Assembly: GCA_020859725.1 (NCBI GenBank)
Contig: JAJBVR010000204.1
Location: 1-11,963 of the forward strand
Length of the DNA: 11,963 nt
Direction of reading: 5' to 3'
From: Clostridiales bacterium
Lineage (GTDB): Bacteria; Bacillota; Clostridia; Oscillospirales; Acutalibacteraceae
Part shown: positions 1-7,288 of the stretch, piece by piece
How positions within the stretch are numbered: position 1 is the first letter of the stretch
Layout of the letters: each line of letters opens with the position of its first letter
Made by a program: the position numbers and the translations under genes
The notes under the pieces: generated by a model
The model's database searches: none
What the model was told of the DNA's origin: nothing
The model's input: the letters and a program-made list of their open reading frames with translations, nothing else

Positions 1-13
1 CGTATATACAAAC

Positions 14-46
14 AAAATCCCGTGGATAATAAATCCACGGGATTTT
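14..46 (-). terminator. Intrinsic terminator after the sugar symporter gene
   Basis: A perfect 14-bp inverted repeat (arms 14-27 and 33-46) encloses a 5-nt loop. Read on the minus strand, the stem ends in GGGATTTT and continues into GTTTG, giving a T-rich tail. It starts 22 bases past the symporter stop codon. The stem begins with AAAA, so it could also stop transcription arriving from the other direction. Confidence 0.88.
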
Positions 47-67
47 CATTATATAGCATATTGAAAT

Positions 68-1627
68 TTACGCGTTTTCATCTGTATCGTTTGATTTTTT
101 CGCTGCGCGTTTTTCAACAAGCTCATTAAGTATTCTTGTGTGCTCTTTATCTGTAAGCGCATATTTAAGAGTAGGCAAAGCGGAAAGCACCATACCTATT
201 GCAGGCGGAATTGAAATAAGGAAAAACATTGCCATTGCAAATTTCCCGTTATTATATGTAATAAAATCGGAGCCCTGTGTAAGCGCTTCATTCATTTCAG
301 CTATATTTTTATCGCTGTATCCTACATATGAATAAACAATCGAGGAAAGTATGGAAGCAATTCCTCCCGCCAATTTTGTTATAAATGACTGACCCGAGAA
401 AAATACTCCGTCTGTTCTTACACCGTTTGTATACTCCTCATAATCAACACAATCTGCAATCATAACAGACTGAAGAACGTTTATACCACCCATAGCAGCT
501 CCGGCCAAGAAGAAACAAACACCTGTGGCAATAACCCATCCAATGCTTGTTAAATCTCCTCCGGATAATTTATAAAGAACAAACAACGCGGCAAACGGTA
601 CAGCCCCCCCGATTGAATAAATATTATAAAGCGTTTTCTTTTCTGTTTTCTTAGTAAGAGCGGGAGTAAGACCCATTGCTGCAAACTGGCCTATAAATAT
701 TGTTGCTGCAATAATTAGAAGATTTACAAGGATACTTATATTAAGACCGGTAACATTCCCGGCTTCATCTTTGGTAAGAATATTCATGAAATCGCCGTTT
801 GCATAATAATATGTAATAAGAGTCATGGCGATAAGCATTAAAAGCTGAATGGGAGATCTTAAAATTCCGGAAATCAAAATCTGGCGGAAAGGCTTGTTTC
901 TGAACATTATTTTGAAGTTTTCAGCAAAAGTATAGTGCTTTTCAGACTGTGAAACTCTTTCTTTCGTTGCCAAGCCGGCAAATTCAAACAATACAGAAGC
1001 AATAACAGTTATTATGATAACAGTTATAATAAATCCATATTGCGAAGCTTTGGCCTGGCTGTATCCCTTTCCGGTGAATATTCCGGCAATAACCTGAGCT
1101 ATCTGAACAACAAGAACTCCGATTCCGCCGATTCCGGCTGCTATTCTTGCGAGCCCGAGTATTTTAGAGCGGTCGTTCTCATCCTCTGTCATAAGAGAGG
1201 TTATTCCCCAAAGAGGAATATCACAAACCGTGAAGCACACACCCCATGCAATATAGGAAACGGCTGCCCATGCCACAATAAGAGTTTTCTGAGCGGCGGA
1301 TGTTGCCTCTGCGTAATTACCGTTAATGAAGCAAAGAATTGTAACAACACCTATTATACCCGGGAAAATAATAAGATACGGCCGGCATTTGCCCCATTTT
1401 GTGCGAGTTTTATCCACAATAGTGCCCATCATAGGGTCATTGATGGCATCCAAAATTCTGGCTATGGTAAATATCCAGCCAAGCGCCATAGCCGGAAGGC
1501 ATATTACATTCTGAAAATAAAAATAAAGACCTGTGGAAACTATATTGTATATAAGGTTTTGACCAAACATACCCGTTAAATATCCATTCAGCTCTTTTTT
1601 AGTGTAAGTATTTTCTTTACTTGCCAT
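68..1627 (-). CDS. GPH-family (MelB-like) sugar:cation symporter, MFS
   Basis: A 519-residue integral membrane protein that probably imports a glycoside, oligosaccharide or uronide with Na+ or H+. The glycoside-pentoside-hexuronide family signature DAINDPMMG lies at residues 60-68, followed by DKTRTKWGKCRPY at 72-84. Asp60 and Asp64 match the cation-site Asp55 and Asp59 of MelB, and Asp136 in CDIPLWG matches MelB Asp124. A second family motif, ADCVDYEEY followed by GVR, lies in the C-terminal half. About twelve hydrophobic segments are visible, and there is a charged cytoplasmic tail rich in Lys, Asp and Glu. The ATG start has a modest GGGGG ribosome site 10 nt upstream. It appears monocistronic: 486 bases separate it from gatB, it has its own candidate promoter, and a terminator follows. 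Many GPH proteins have 440-520 residues, so the gene looks intact. The substrate cannot be assigned. Confidence 0.9.
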   Translation of the reverse strand: MASKENTYTKKELNGYLTGMFGQNLIYNIVSTGLYFYFQNVICLPAMALGWIFTIARILDAINDPMMGTIVDKTRTKWGKCRPYLIIFPGIIGVVTILCFINGNYAEATSAAQKTLIVAWAAVSYIAWGVCFTVCDIPLWGITSLMTEDENDRSKILGLARIAAGIGGIGVLVVQIAQVIAGIFTGKGYSQAKASQYGFIITVIIITVIASVLFEFAGLATKERVSQSEKHYTFAENFKIMFRNKPFRQILISGILRSPIQLLMLIAMTLITYYYANGDFMNILTKDEAGNVTGLNISILVNLLIIAATIFIGQFAAMGLTPALTKKTEKKTLYNIYSIGGAVPFAALFVLYKLSGGDLTSIGWVIATGVCFFLAGAAMGGINVLQSVMIADCVDYEEYTNGVRTDGVFFSGQSFITKLAGGIASILSSIVYSYVGYSDKNIAEMNEALTQGSDFITYNNGKFAMAMFFLISIPPAIGMVLSALPTLKYALTDKEHTRILNELVEKRAAKKSNDTDENA

Positions 1628-1687
1628 ATTTTACTAACCCCCAACATTAAACCAAGCAAAGCGCCACACTTCACTTGCATAAAAATT

Positions 1688-1716
1688 ATTATATATAATT
1701 TAACAGTTTAAAGCAA
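1688..1716 (-). promoter_or_regulatory. Candidate sigma-A promoter of the symporter gene
   Basis: On the minus strand a consensus -10 TATAAT (1688-1693) lies 17 nt downstream of TTGCTT (1711-1716, three of six matches to TTGACA). Transcription would start near 1681, leaving a leader of about 55 nt. The region is very AT-rich, so a chance match is possible. Position and spacing are good. Confidence 0.55.
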
Positions 1717-1828
1717 TTCGTAAATTTGACAAAAAGCAAATGGATATGTTGTGTAACATTACCAAAACACACCCAGCCTATAATCGGCAGAAAATTACAA
1801 TATGCAAAAAGGTCCTATGCAATCGTAT

Positions 1829-1846
1829 AAAAATATCAATATTTTT
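1829..1846. repeat. Perfect 8-bp inverted repeat upstream of the symporter
   Basis: AAAAATAT (1829-1836) and ATATTTTT (1839-1846) form a perfect palindrome around a 2-nt centre, about 110 bp upstream of the symporter -35 box. With so short a centre it suits a dimeric regulator site better than an RNA hairpin. Its low complexity makes chance occurrence plausible. Confidence 0.35.
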
Positions 1847-1918
1847 GCCGGATTAAACAATTCTTTCTTTTAACTTACTTGGATTCAAACGATTTTCATT
1901 TATTTAATTTAACATTTT

Positions 1919-1947
1919 TTGCTTGAATTGTTTTAAATTATTATAAT
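1919..1947 (+). promoter_or_regulatory. Possible plus-strand promoter in the gatB-symporter gap
   Basis: TTGCTT (1919-1924), a 17-nt spacer and a consensus TATAAT (1942-1947) lie on the plus strand, with start expected near 1954. No plus-strand gene follows. A terminator hairpin begins within about 12 nt of the predicted start. It is either a chance AT-rich match or the source of a very short or antisense RNA. Confidence 0.3.
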
Positions 1948-1956
1948 TGACAACAT

Positions 1957-2006
1957 AAAAATTTCCCTGATATAACGGCTCTTTCCTGCCATATCAGAGG
2001 ATTTTT
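1957..2006 (-). terminator. Terminator of the gat operon, probably bidirectional
   Basis: CCCTGATAT (1965-1973) pairs with ATATCAGAGG (1991-2000), with one bulged base. The stem extends inward through a GGC/GCC pairing and has an 8-nt loop. On the minus strand the stem is followed by AAATTTTTATG (T-run at 1957-1961). On the plus strand it is followed by ATTTTTATTA (2001-2010). It sits about 115 bases beyond the gatB stop. Confidence 0.75.
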
Positions 2007-2113
2007 ATTACGCTTTTACAAACATATAATATTAAAGCATATTAAAACAATTTTTGCAGTGCTAACCTCCGTAAATTAAGCTGCACGTTTTAAACTGCCG
2101 ACGGATATTTCAA

Positions 2114-3547
2114 TTATCCGAGCATCTCTTTTAAAAGCTTTGTAACTTCTGAAGCCGGCGCTTTTCCTTTAAGCGCTCTCATACACTGACCTATAAGAAA
2201 ATTAAATGACTTTTCCTTACCGTCTTTATATTCATCAACAGCCTTTTGATTGGCCGCAGCAACATCTTCAACAACCTTTTTAATTGCTGAGGTGTCCGAA
2301 AGCATTTCCATATTATTTTTCTTAATGTAATCAGCCGGAACAACATTATCGGCAAAAACAGCTGCAAACACCTTTTTAGCGGAATCGCGGCTTATTTTGC
2401 TTTCATTAAGAAGATTTATTATTTCACCGAGTGAATCCGGGTTGAAATTCATATTTTCGGGCAGAGTCTGAGTATCATTCAGCATCTTCATAAGCTCGCC
2501 CATAATCCAGTTGGCGCTGTCCTTGGGATTATTGGTAATTTCCACGGTTCTTTCAAACAGCTTAACAAATGCCACCGAAGAGCAAATCATTGATGTGTCA
2601 TATTCGGAAAGCTTAAAATCATGCATATAGCGGGATTTTTTAACCTCCGGAAGCTCCGGAAGATTTTCCCTTATATTGCTGACATATTCATCCGATAATT
2701 GTATGGGCGGCAAATCCGGATCCGGAAAATATTTATAATCCTGCGCGTCTTCCTTGCTGCGCATAGAATAAGAAACCCCTTTTGAATCATCCCAGCGTCG
2801 TGTTTCCTGAATGATTTTTTCGCCATCCTCCAAAAGCTCAATTTGGCGCTGTGTTTCACTTTCAACAGCGTTGTGAATCGCCTTGAAGGAATTGATATTT
2901 TTCATTTCCGTTCTTGTTCCGAATTTATCGGAGTCCTTTTCCATAACCGAAACATTAACATCCGCTCTGAGAGAGCCCTCCTGCATTTTGCAGTCTGAAA
3001 CGCCGCAAAACTGCAAAATTTCACGGAGCTTTTCAACATACTCAACAGCCTCGTCGGCAGATGAAATATCCGGCTCCGACACAATTTCAAGGAGCGGAAC
3101 ACCGCAGCGGTTATAGTTTACAAGAGTGCAGTCCGACCATTCATCATGAACAAGTTTGCCGGCATCCTCCTCCATATGAATTTCGTGAATTCTAACCTTT
3201 TTTTTGCCGCCGTTAATACTGTCATTTATCTCAATATATCCATTTCTGCAAATCGGAAGATAAAGCTGGCTTATTTGATAGGCTTTAGGCAAATCAGGAT
3301 AAAAATAATTTTTTCTGTCAAACTTATTATACATTGTTATTTCACAATTTGTTGCAAGACCTGTTCTTACGGCAAATTCAAGCACTTTTTCATTTAACAC
3401 AGGCAATGTTCCGGGCATACCGGAGCAAATTTCACACACGTGGGTATTCGGTTCTCCGCCGAATTCGGTTGAGCAAGAGCAAAAAATTTTAGTAGCGGTG
3501 GCAAGCTCTGTATGAACTTCAAGTCCGCACACGGTTGAATATTCCAT
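2114..3547 (-). CDS. gatB: Aspartyl/glutamyl-tRNA(Asn/Gln) amidotransferase subunit B
   Basis: GatB is the kinase and tRNA-binding subunit of GatCAB. It phosphorylates Asp or Glu on misacylated tRNA-Asn or tRNA-Gln, then amidates it with ammonia from GatA. The 477-residue length is normal. Family motifs appear in order: GLEVHTEL (8-15), a zinc site CxC/CxxC at Cys23, Cys25, Cys38 and Cys41, HMEEDAGK (124-131), NRCGVPLLEIVSEPD (146-160), GSLRADVNVS (191-200), and DYKYFPDPDLPP (270-281). A C-terminal YqeY-like tail domain runs from about 340 to 477 and ends GQCMRALKGKAP...LLKEMLG. The zinc cysteines are all present, which is not true of every GatB. The start lies 15 nt after gatA, with an AAAAGGA ribosome site overlapping the gatA stop. 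It is the last gene of the gatC-gatA-gatB operon, before the terminator at 1957-2006. Confidence 0.97.
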   Translation of the reverse strand: MEYSTVCGLEVHTELATATKIFCSCSTEFGGEPNTHVCEICSGMPGTLPVLNEKVLEFAVRTGLATNCEITMYNKFDRKNYFYPDLPKAYQISQLYLPICRNGYIEINDSINGGKKKVRIHEIHMEEDAGKLVHDEWSDCTLVNYNRCGVPLLEIVSEPDISSADEAVEYVEKLREILQFCGVSDCKMQEGSLRADVNVSVMEKDSDKFGTRTEMKNINSFKAIHNAVESETQRQIELLEDGEKIIQETRRWDDSKGVSYSMRSKEDAQDYKYFPDPDLPPIQLSDEYVSNIRENLPELPEVKKSRYMHDFKLSEYDTSMICSSVAFVKLFERTVEITNNPKDSANWIMGELMKMLNDTQTLPENMNFNPDSLGEIINLLNESKISRDSAKKVFAAVFADNVVPADYIKKNNMEMLSDTSAIKKVVEDVAAANQKAVDEYKDGKEKSFNFLIGQCMRALKGKAPASEVTKLLKEMLG

Positions 3548-3562
3548 AAAGATTACATCCTT

Positions 3563-5029
3563 TTAATTCAAATCCGGCTTTTTAAGATGAAAATCCGTTG
3601 CGCTCTGATAAGCGCTGCCGGCGGAAAGAATAGTTTTTTCATCAAACGGTTTTCCTATAAGCTGCATACCTATAGGCATATTATCACTGCTGAACCCGCA
3701 CGGCAAAGCAAGCGACGGCAAACCTGCGATATTTATCATAACAGTATAAATATCGCCAAGATACATTGCCAGTGGATCGCTTAATCCCTCGCCGATTTTC
3801 AGCGCTGTTGACGGGGTAACGGGACCAAGAAGAAAATCATATTTTTCAAAGGCTTCATTAAATGATTTTACAATAAGGCCCTTTGCCTTTAAGGCTTTAT
3901 TATAATACGCGTCAAAATAACCGCTTGAAAGCACAAAATTCCCAAGCATAATGCGTTTTTTAACTTCCATTCCGAAGCCCTCGGAGCGGGATTTAAAATA
4001 AACATCGCGAAGGCTTGAAGCCTGCGGAGATTTATAACCGTATTTAATGCCGTCAAATCTGGAAAGGTTTGAGCATGCTTCCGCACAGGCTATAATATAA
4101 TAAGTGGGAATAGCGTATTTTACAAGCGGCATTGAAAATTCTTCAACAACCGCTCCCAAAGATTTGAGCGTATCCGCCGCTTTTTTAACACTTTCGGCAA
4201 CCTCAAAATCAATACCCTTTCCGAAATAATCGGACGGAATACAGATTTTTTTGCCTTTCAGCTCTTTGGTATTTTTTATATCTTCAAGTGAAAAGGGATT
4301 TGAATTAATTGAGGTGGCGTCCTTTTCATCCTTACCGCAAATTACTGAAAACATTGCGGCAACATCAACAGCGTTTTTACCGATAGGACCGATTTGATCC
4401 AGAGATGACGCATATGCTATAAGACCGTATCTTGACACTGCGCCATACGTTGGCTTCAAGCCGGTAACACCGCAAAATGAACAGGGCTGACGAATTGAGC
4501 CGCCTGTATCCGAACCCAGAGCTATTATACTTTCACATGCCGCTACGGAAGCGGCTGCGCCTCCCGATGAACCGCCGGGAACTCTTTCAATGTTCCAAGG
4601 ATTTTTTGTGGCTCCGTAAAACGATGTTTCCGTTGTTGAACCCATGGCAAATTCATCCATATTTACCTTGCCGCAAACAGTCATTCCGGCAGATTTCAGC
4701 TTTTTAATAACGGAAGCGTCATACGGAGGATTGAAATTATAAAGAATTTTTGACGCGCATGATGTTATCTCGCCCTTTGTACAAATATTATCTTTAACTG
4801 CAACGGGAACACCGGCAAGCATTGAATCCGCGTTTCCGCCGTCTATCAATTTCTGGGCGCTGCGCGCGTTTTCAAGAATCAGCTCTTCATCAAAATGAGA
4901 GTAGCAATTATAGATTTCATCTTTTTCCTTAACGCTTTTTATAACAGACTCAGCGGCCTCAACCGCGGAAATCTCTTTGCTTTTTATTTTTTCCGCCGTT
5001 TCCAAAGCGGTCATTTCATAAATTTCCAT
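3563..5029 (-). CDS. gatA: Aspartyl/glutamyl-tRNA(Asn/Gln) amidotransferase subunit A
   Basis: GatA is the glutaminase of GatCAB and supplies ammonia to GatB. It belongs to the amidase-signature family. From the ATG at 5029 the protein has 488 residues. The Ser-cisSer-Lys triad is Lys79 (in VAVKDN), Ser154 (first Ser of GGSSGG) and Ser178 (nucleophile, in DTGGSIRQP). These are the same numbers as in Staphylococcus aureus GatA, which supports this start. A GAGG ribosome site at 5037-5040 lies 7 nt before the ATG. The frame is also open from a TTG at 5035, but that codon would sit almost on the ribosome site. The gene starts 13 nt after the gatC stop and ends 15 nt before gatB, so translation is probably coupled through the three subunits. 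Nothing is truncated or missing. Confidence 0.97.
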   Translation of the reverse strand: MEIYEMTALETAEKIKSKEISAVEAAESVIKSVKEKDEIYNCYSHFDEELILENARSAQKLIDGGNADSMLAGVPVAVKDNICTKGEITSCASKILYNFNPPYDASVIKKLKSAGMTVCGKVNMDEFAMGSTTETSFYGATKNPWNIERVPGGSSGGAAASVAACESIIALGSDTGGSIRQPCSFCGVTGLKPTYGAVSRYGLIAYASSLDQIGPIGKNAVDVAAMFSVICGKDEKDATSINSNPFSLEDIKNTKELKGKKICIPSDYFGKGIDFEVAESVKKAADTLKSLGAVVEEFSMPLVKYAIPTYYIIACAEACSNLSRFDGIKYGYKSPQASSLRDVYFKSRSEGFGMEVKKRIMLGNFVLSSGYFDAYYNKALKAKGLIVKSFNEAFEKYDFLLGPVTPSTALKIGEGLSDPLAMYLGDIYTVMINIAGLPSLALPCGFSSDNMPIGMQLIGKPFDEKTILSAGSAYQSATDFHLKKPDLN

Positions 5030-5036
5030 GATCAAG

Positions 5037-5040
5037 CCTC
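5037..5040 (-). promoter_or_regulatory. Ribosome binding site that sets the gatA start
   Basis: GAGG, just after the gatC stop, lies 7 nt from the ATG at 5029 but only 1 nt from the in-frame TTG at 5035. The ATG is therefore the supported start. Confidence 0.75.
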
Positions 5041-5042
5041 AC

Positions 5043-5330
5043 TTATTCAACGGTTTTGGGCACAACAAACGCTCCGTCACTGCTTTCCGGAGCATTTGCT
5101 ACAATTTCCTCAGGAAGCATAGACGGCTTTATAACATCTTTTCTGAAAACATTAGTAACAGGAAAAGAATGGCTCATAGCCTCCACTCCGTTTGTATCAA
5201 GCTCATTCAGCATATCAATATAAGTTAAAATATCCTGCAGCTGAGTGCCAACCTTTTTTTCCTCATCCTCTGTTAAAGAAATTCTGGCAAGTGATTCAAG
5301 ATATTTAATTAAATCTGGAGTAATTTGCAT
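5043..5330 (-). CDS. gatC: Aspartyl/glutamyl-tRNA(Asn/Gln) amidotransferase subunit C
   Basis: A 95-residue protein, the normal size for GatC, the small subunit that wraps around and stabilises the GatA-GatB interface. The N-terminal part has the usual helical pattern (LIKYLESLARISLTEDEE, then a second helix to about residue 45). The C-terminal half shows the family tail: NVFRKD (60-65), EEIVANAP (74-81) and FVVPKTVE (88-95). It is the first gene of gatC-gatA-gatB, lying 142 nt downstream of aspS with a terminator-like hairpin between. The ATG start matches where GatC proteins begin. Its only purine-rich ribosome site, GGAAAGG, ends 15 nt upstream, unusually far. The same arrangement is seen before the GH13 gene. 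Confidence 0.95.
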   Translation of the reverse strand: MQITPDLIKYLESLARISLTEDEEKKVGTQLQDILTYIDMLNELDTNGVEAMSHSFPVTNVFRKDVIKPSMLPEEIVANAPESSDGAFVVPKTVE

Positions 5331-5345
5331 AATATTTTCACAAAT

Positions 5346-5356
5346 CCTTTCCGCCG
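5346..5356 (-). promoter_or_regulatory. CGGCGGAAAGG element 15 nt before gatC
   Basis: Read on the minus strand, CGGCGGAAAGG ends exactly 15 nt before the gatC ATG. The identical 11-mer ends exactly 15 nt before the GH13 ATG (9242-9252). It contains the only ribosome-site-like purines near either start, at longer than usual spacing. It may be a shared initiation or control element, or a remnant of a short repeat. Confidence 0.4.
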
Positions 5357-5373
5357 CTCGGCATCAATTAACC

Positions 5374-5400
5374 TTGCCCTGCCGCGGCTGTTCAGGGCAA
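5374..5400 (-). other. Perfect 8-bp hairpin in the gatC leader
   Basis: TTGCCCTG (5374-5381) and CAGGGCAA (5393-5400) are perfectly complementary around an 11-nt loop that contains the palindrome GCCGCGGC on the minus strand. No T-run follows on either strand, so it is not a standard terminator. It lies about 45 nt before the gatC start and could shape the leader RNA. Confidence 0.45.
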
Positions 5401-5425
5401 AATAGTCAACAATAAAAATCATTTA

Positions 5426-5457
5426 AAAATTATTTGGCGGAGGCATATTCCCCCGCC
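5426..5457 (-). terminator. Terminator-like hairpin after aspS
   Basis: On the minus strand, GGCGGGGG and CCTCCGCC (5450-5457 and 5436-5443) form an 8-bp stem with one G:U pair and a 6-nt loop. The sequence AAATAATTTTT follows. It starts 16 nt past the aspS stop. The T-run is a few bases away from the stem, so termination may be partial, letting aspS transcripts reach gatCAB. Confidence 0.65.
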
Positions 5458-5472
5458 GCAAATTGAATTAAT

Positions 5473-7227
5473 TTACTTTTCGGGCACAGGGCGGCGAAGC
5501 TTGATGTGAGTTTCACGAAGCTGTGTTTCCGTAACCGTATTAGGAGCGCCGAGGAGCATATCCTGGGCGTTTGAATTCATCGGAAAAGCAATAACCTCTC
5601 TTATATTTTCCTCGTCTTTAAGAAGCATTATAATTCTGTCCACACCCGGAGCCATACCCGCGTGAGGAGGGGCTCCGTAATGAAAAGCATTATAAAGAGC
5701 GCCGAATTTTTCTTTAACGGTTTCTTCACTGTAGCCCGCCATTTCAAACGCTTTAACCATAACATCGGGCCTATGATTTCTTACCGCTCCTGATGAAAGC
5801 TCAACGCCGTTGCAAACAATATCATATTGATATGCTTTAATTTTCAGCGGGTCCTCATGAAGCAAAGCATCCATTTCACCCTGAGGCATTGAAAACGGGT
5901 TGTGAGTAAAAATCAATTTACCGTCCTCATCCTTTTCAAACATAGGGAAATCCGTAATATAGCAAAGCTCATATCTGTTTTTATCAATCAAATCAAGCCT
6001 GTTCGCAAGCTCGGTGCGGATTTTACCCGCGAAATCATTAACATGCCTGGGAGTATCGCAAATAAAGAATAATGTGTCATCCGTTTTAAAATCAAAAATT
6101 TCTCTGAGCTTTTGCTTTTTATCATCAGGCAAAAACTTGTCAATAGGGCCTTTATAAGAGCCGTCGTCAAGCACCTCTATGTATCCAAGGCCTTTCATAC
6201 CGATTTCAAGCGCGAATTTAAGCATTTTTTCAAACCAGCCCTTGGATTGCTTTGCACAGCCGTGCACATTTATTCCGCGGACGGGTCTGCCCTTAAAAGC
6301 CTTAAATTCCACATCGGAGAAAAATTGAGTTAAATCAACAATCTCAAGCGGATTCCTTAAATCGGGTTTGTCCGTTCCGTATTTAATCATTGCTTCTTCA
6401 TAAGGGATTCTTGCAAACGGCGCGGGAGAAACATTTTTACCGCCGCCGAATTTAACAAAAGTATCGTAAAGCACCTCTTCGGCGACTGCAAATACATCAT
6501 CCTGCGATGCAAACGCCATTTCAAAATCAAGCTGATAAAATTCACCGGGAGAGCGGTCTGCCCTGGCATCCTCATCCCTGAAACACGGAGCAATCTGAAA
6601 ATACTTATCAAAGCCTGAAACCATAAGAAGCTGTTTAAACTGCTGAGGAGCCTGCGGAAGGGCGTAAAATTTACCTTCATGCTTGCGGCTTGGAATAATA
6701 TAATCGCGCGCGCCTTCAGGGGATGAGCAGGTTAAAATAGGCGTATTGATTTCCGTAAAGCCCAAATCGGTCATTTTACTGCGAAGAAAAGAAATAACAC
6801 TGCTTCTGAAAATAATATTATCGTGAACCGCCTTATTTCTTAAATCAAGAAATCTGTAAGTTAGCCTTACATCTTCTCTTGTTTCTTTTGAATCGGAAAT
6901 TTCAAAAGGCAGATTTTCCGTGCATGAGCCCAAAACGCTTAAATTATCAACCTTTACTTCAAGTTCCCCGGTTGCAAGCTTTTTATTTACTGTTTCAGCA
7001 TCTCGTTTAACAACTGTTCCGCTTACGGAAATAACGCTTTCTTTTTTAAGATGGTTTATAAGCGTGTCATCATTAACAACCACCTGAGTTATACCGTATT
7101 CATCGCGCAAATCTATAAAAGCAACGCCGCCGTGATCACGGATTGTATCAACCCAGCCTGCAAGCGATACCTTTTCATTCAAATTATCAAAAGTTAATTC
7201 ATTGCAATTATGAGTTCTGTAAGCCAT
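5473..7227 (-). CDS. aspS: Aspartyl-tRNA synthetase, probably non-discriminating (Asp/Asn)
   Basis: A 584-residue bacterial-type class IIb synthetase that attaches Asp to tRNA. The OB-fold anticodon-binding domain spans about residues 1-105. The catalytic domain carries PEGARDY (170-176), QAPQQFKQ (192-199), motif 2 FRDEDARADRSP (216-227), GTDKPDLRNP (284-293) and motif 3 GAPPHAGMAPGVDR (518-531, with Arg531). A GAD-type insertion occupies about 311-415. His32 in RDHGG matches His31 of the non-discriminating Pseudomonas aeruginosa enzyme, where discriminating enzymes have Leu. At the second specificity site, Lys in discriminating enzymes, this protein has Glu78. Together with gatCAB next door, this suggests that it also makes Asp-tRNA-Asn. 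Motif 2 has one residue more than in E. coli or Bacillus, and the HNPFSMPQG stretch resembles the alphaproteobacterial type. An AAAGGA ribosome site lies 8 nt before the ATG. Confidence 0.96.
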   Translation of the reverse strand: MAYRTHNCNELTFDNLNEKVSLAGWVDTIRDHGGVAFIDLRDEYGITQVVVNDDTLINHLKKESVISVSGTVVKRDAETVNKKLATGELEVKVDNLSVLGSCTENLPFEISDSKETREDVRLTYRFLDLRNKAVHDNIIFRSSVISFLRSKMTDLGFTEINTPILTCSSPEGARDYIIPSRKHEGKFYALPQAPQQFKQLLMVSGFDKYFQIAPCFRDEDARADRSPGEFYQLDFEMAFASQDDVFAVAEEVLYDTFVKFGGGKNVSPAPFARIPYEEAMIKYGTDKPDLRNPLEIVDLTQFFSDVEFKAFKGRPVRGINVHGCAKQSKGWFEKMLKFALEIGMKGLGYIEVLDDGSYKGPIDKFLPDDKKQKLREIFDFKTDDTLFFICDTPRHVNDFAGKIRTELANRLDLIDKNRYELCYITDFPMFEKDEDGKLIFTHNPFSMPQGEMDALLHEDPLKIKAYQYDIVCNGVELSSGAVRNHRPDVMVKAFEMAGYSEETVKEKFGALYNAFHYGAPPHAGMAPGVDRIIMLLKDEENIREVIAFPMNSNAQDMLLGAPNTVTETQLRETHIKLRRPVPEK

Positions 7228-7288
7228 AAAAATGTTCCTTTCATGAGGATTTACGAATAAATATACAAACCCATTATAATTCCGTAAT

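Larger units (their letters stand above)
1628..2113. other. 486-base intergenic region between gatB and the symporter
   Basis: This AT-rich stretch has no credible gene; the longest reading frames seen are about 20 codons and lack ribosome sites. In minus-strand order it holds a weak hairpin just after gatB (GTGC/GCAC near 2058-2086), then the strong hairpin terminator at 1957-2000. Next comes an AT-rich segment with a possible plus-strand promoter (1919-1947), a perfect 8-bp inverted repeat (1829-1846) and a TATGCAA direct repeat (1801-1822). The symporter promoter (1688-1716) comes last. Confidence 0.7.

Noticed and set aside
1040..1579. A 179-codon open frame on the plus strand inside the symporter gene
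   Set aside because: It lies wholly antisense to a well-supported membrane protein gene, has no ribosome site, and its translation is Cys/Asn/Tyr-rich without any recognisable domain. It is a shadow of the hydrophobic codons opposite.
1697..1756. A 19-codon minus-strand frame (MLHNIS...) upstream of the symporter
   Set aside because: No ribosome site lies before its ATG, and it overlaps the candidate promoter, so it would not be on the transporter transcript.
1882..1898. A CcpA cre-like sequence, TTCAAACGATTTTCA, upstream of the symporter
   Set aside because: It has ACG in the right context, but the second position is wrong and the right half is one base too long for the cre consensus. It is also about 170 bp upstream of the -35 box.
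2054..2090. A weak GTGC/GCAC hairpin just after gatB as the operon terminator
   Set aside because: The stem is short and bulged and the following T-run is broken. The hairpin at 1957-2006 is much stronger.
5386..5420. TTGACT upstream of gatC as a -35 box
   Set aside because: No acceptable -10 box lies 16-18 nt downstream; that position is GC-rich hairpin sequence.
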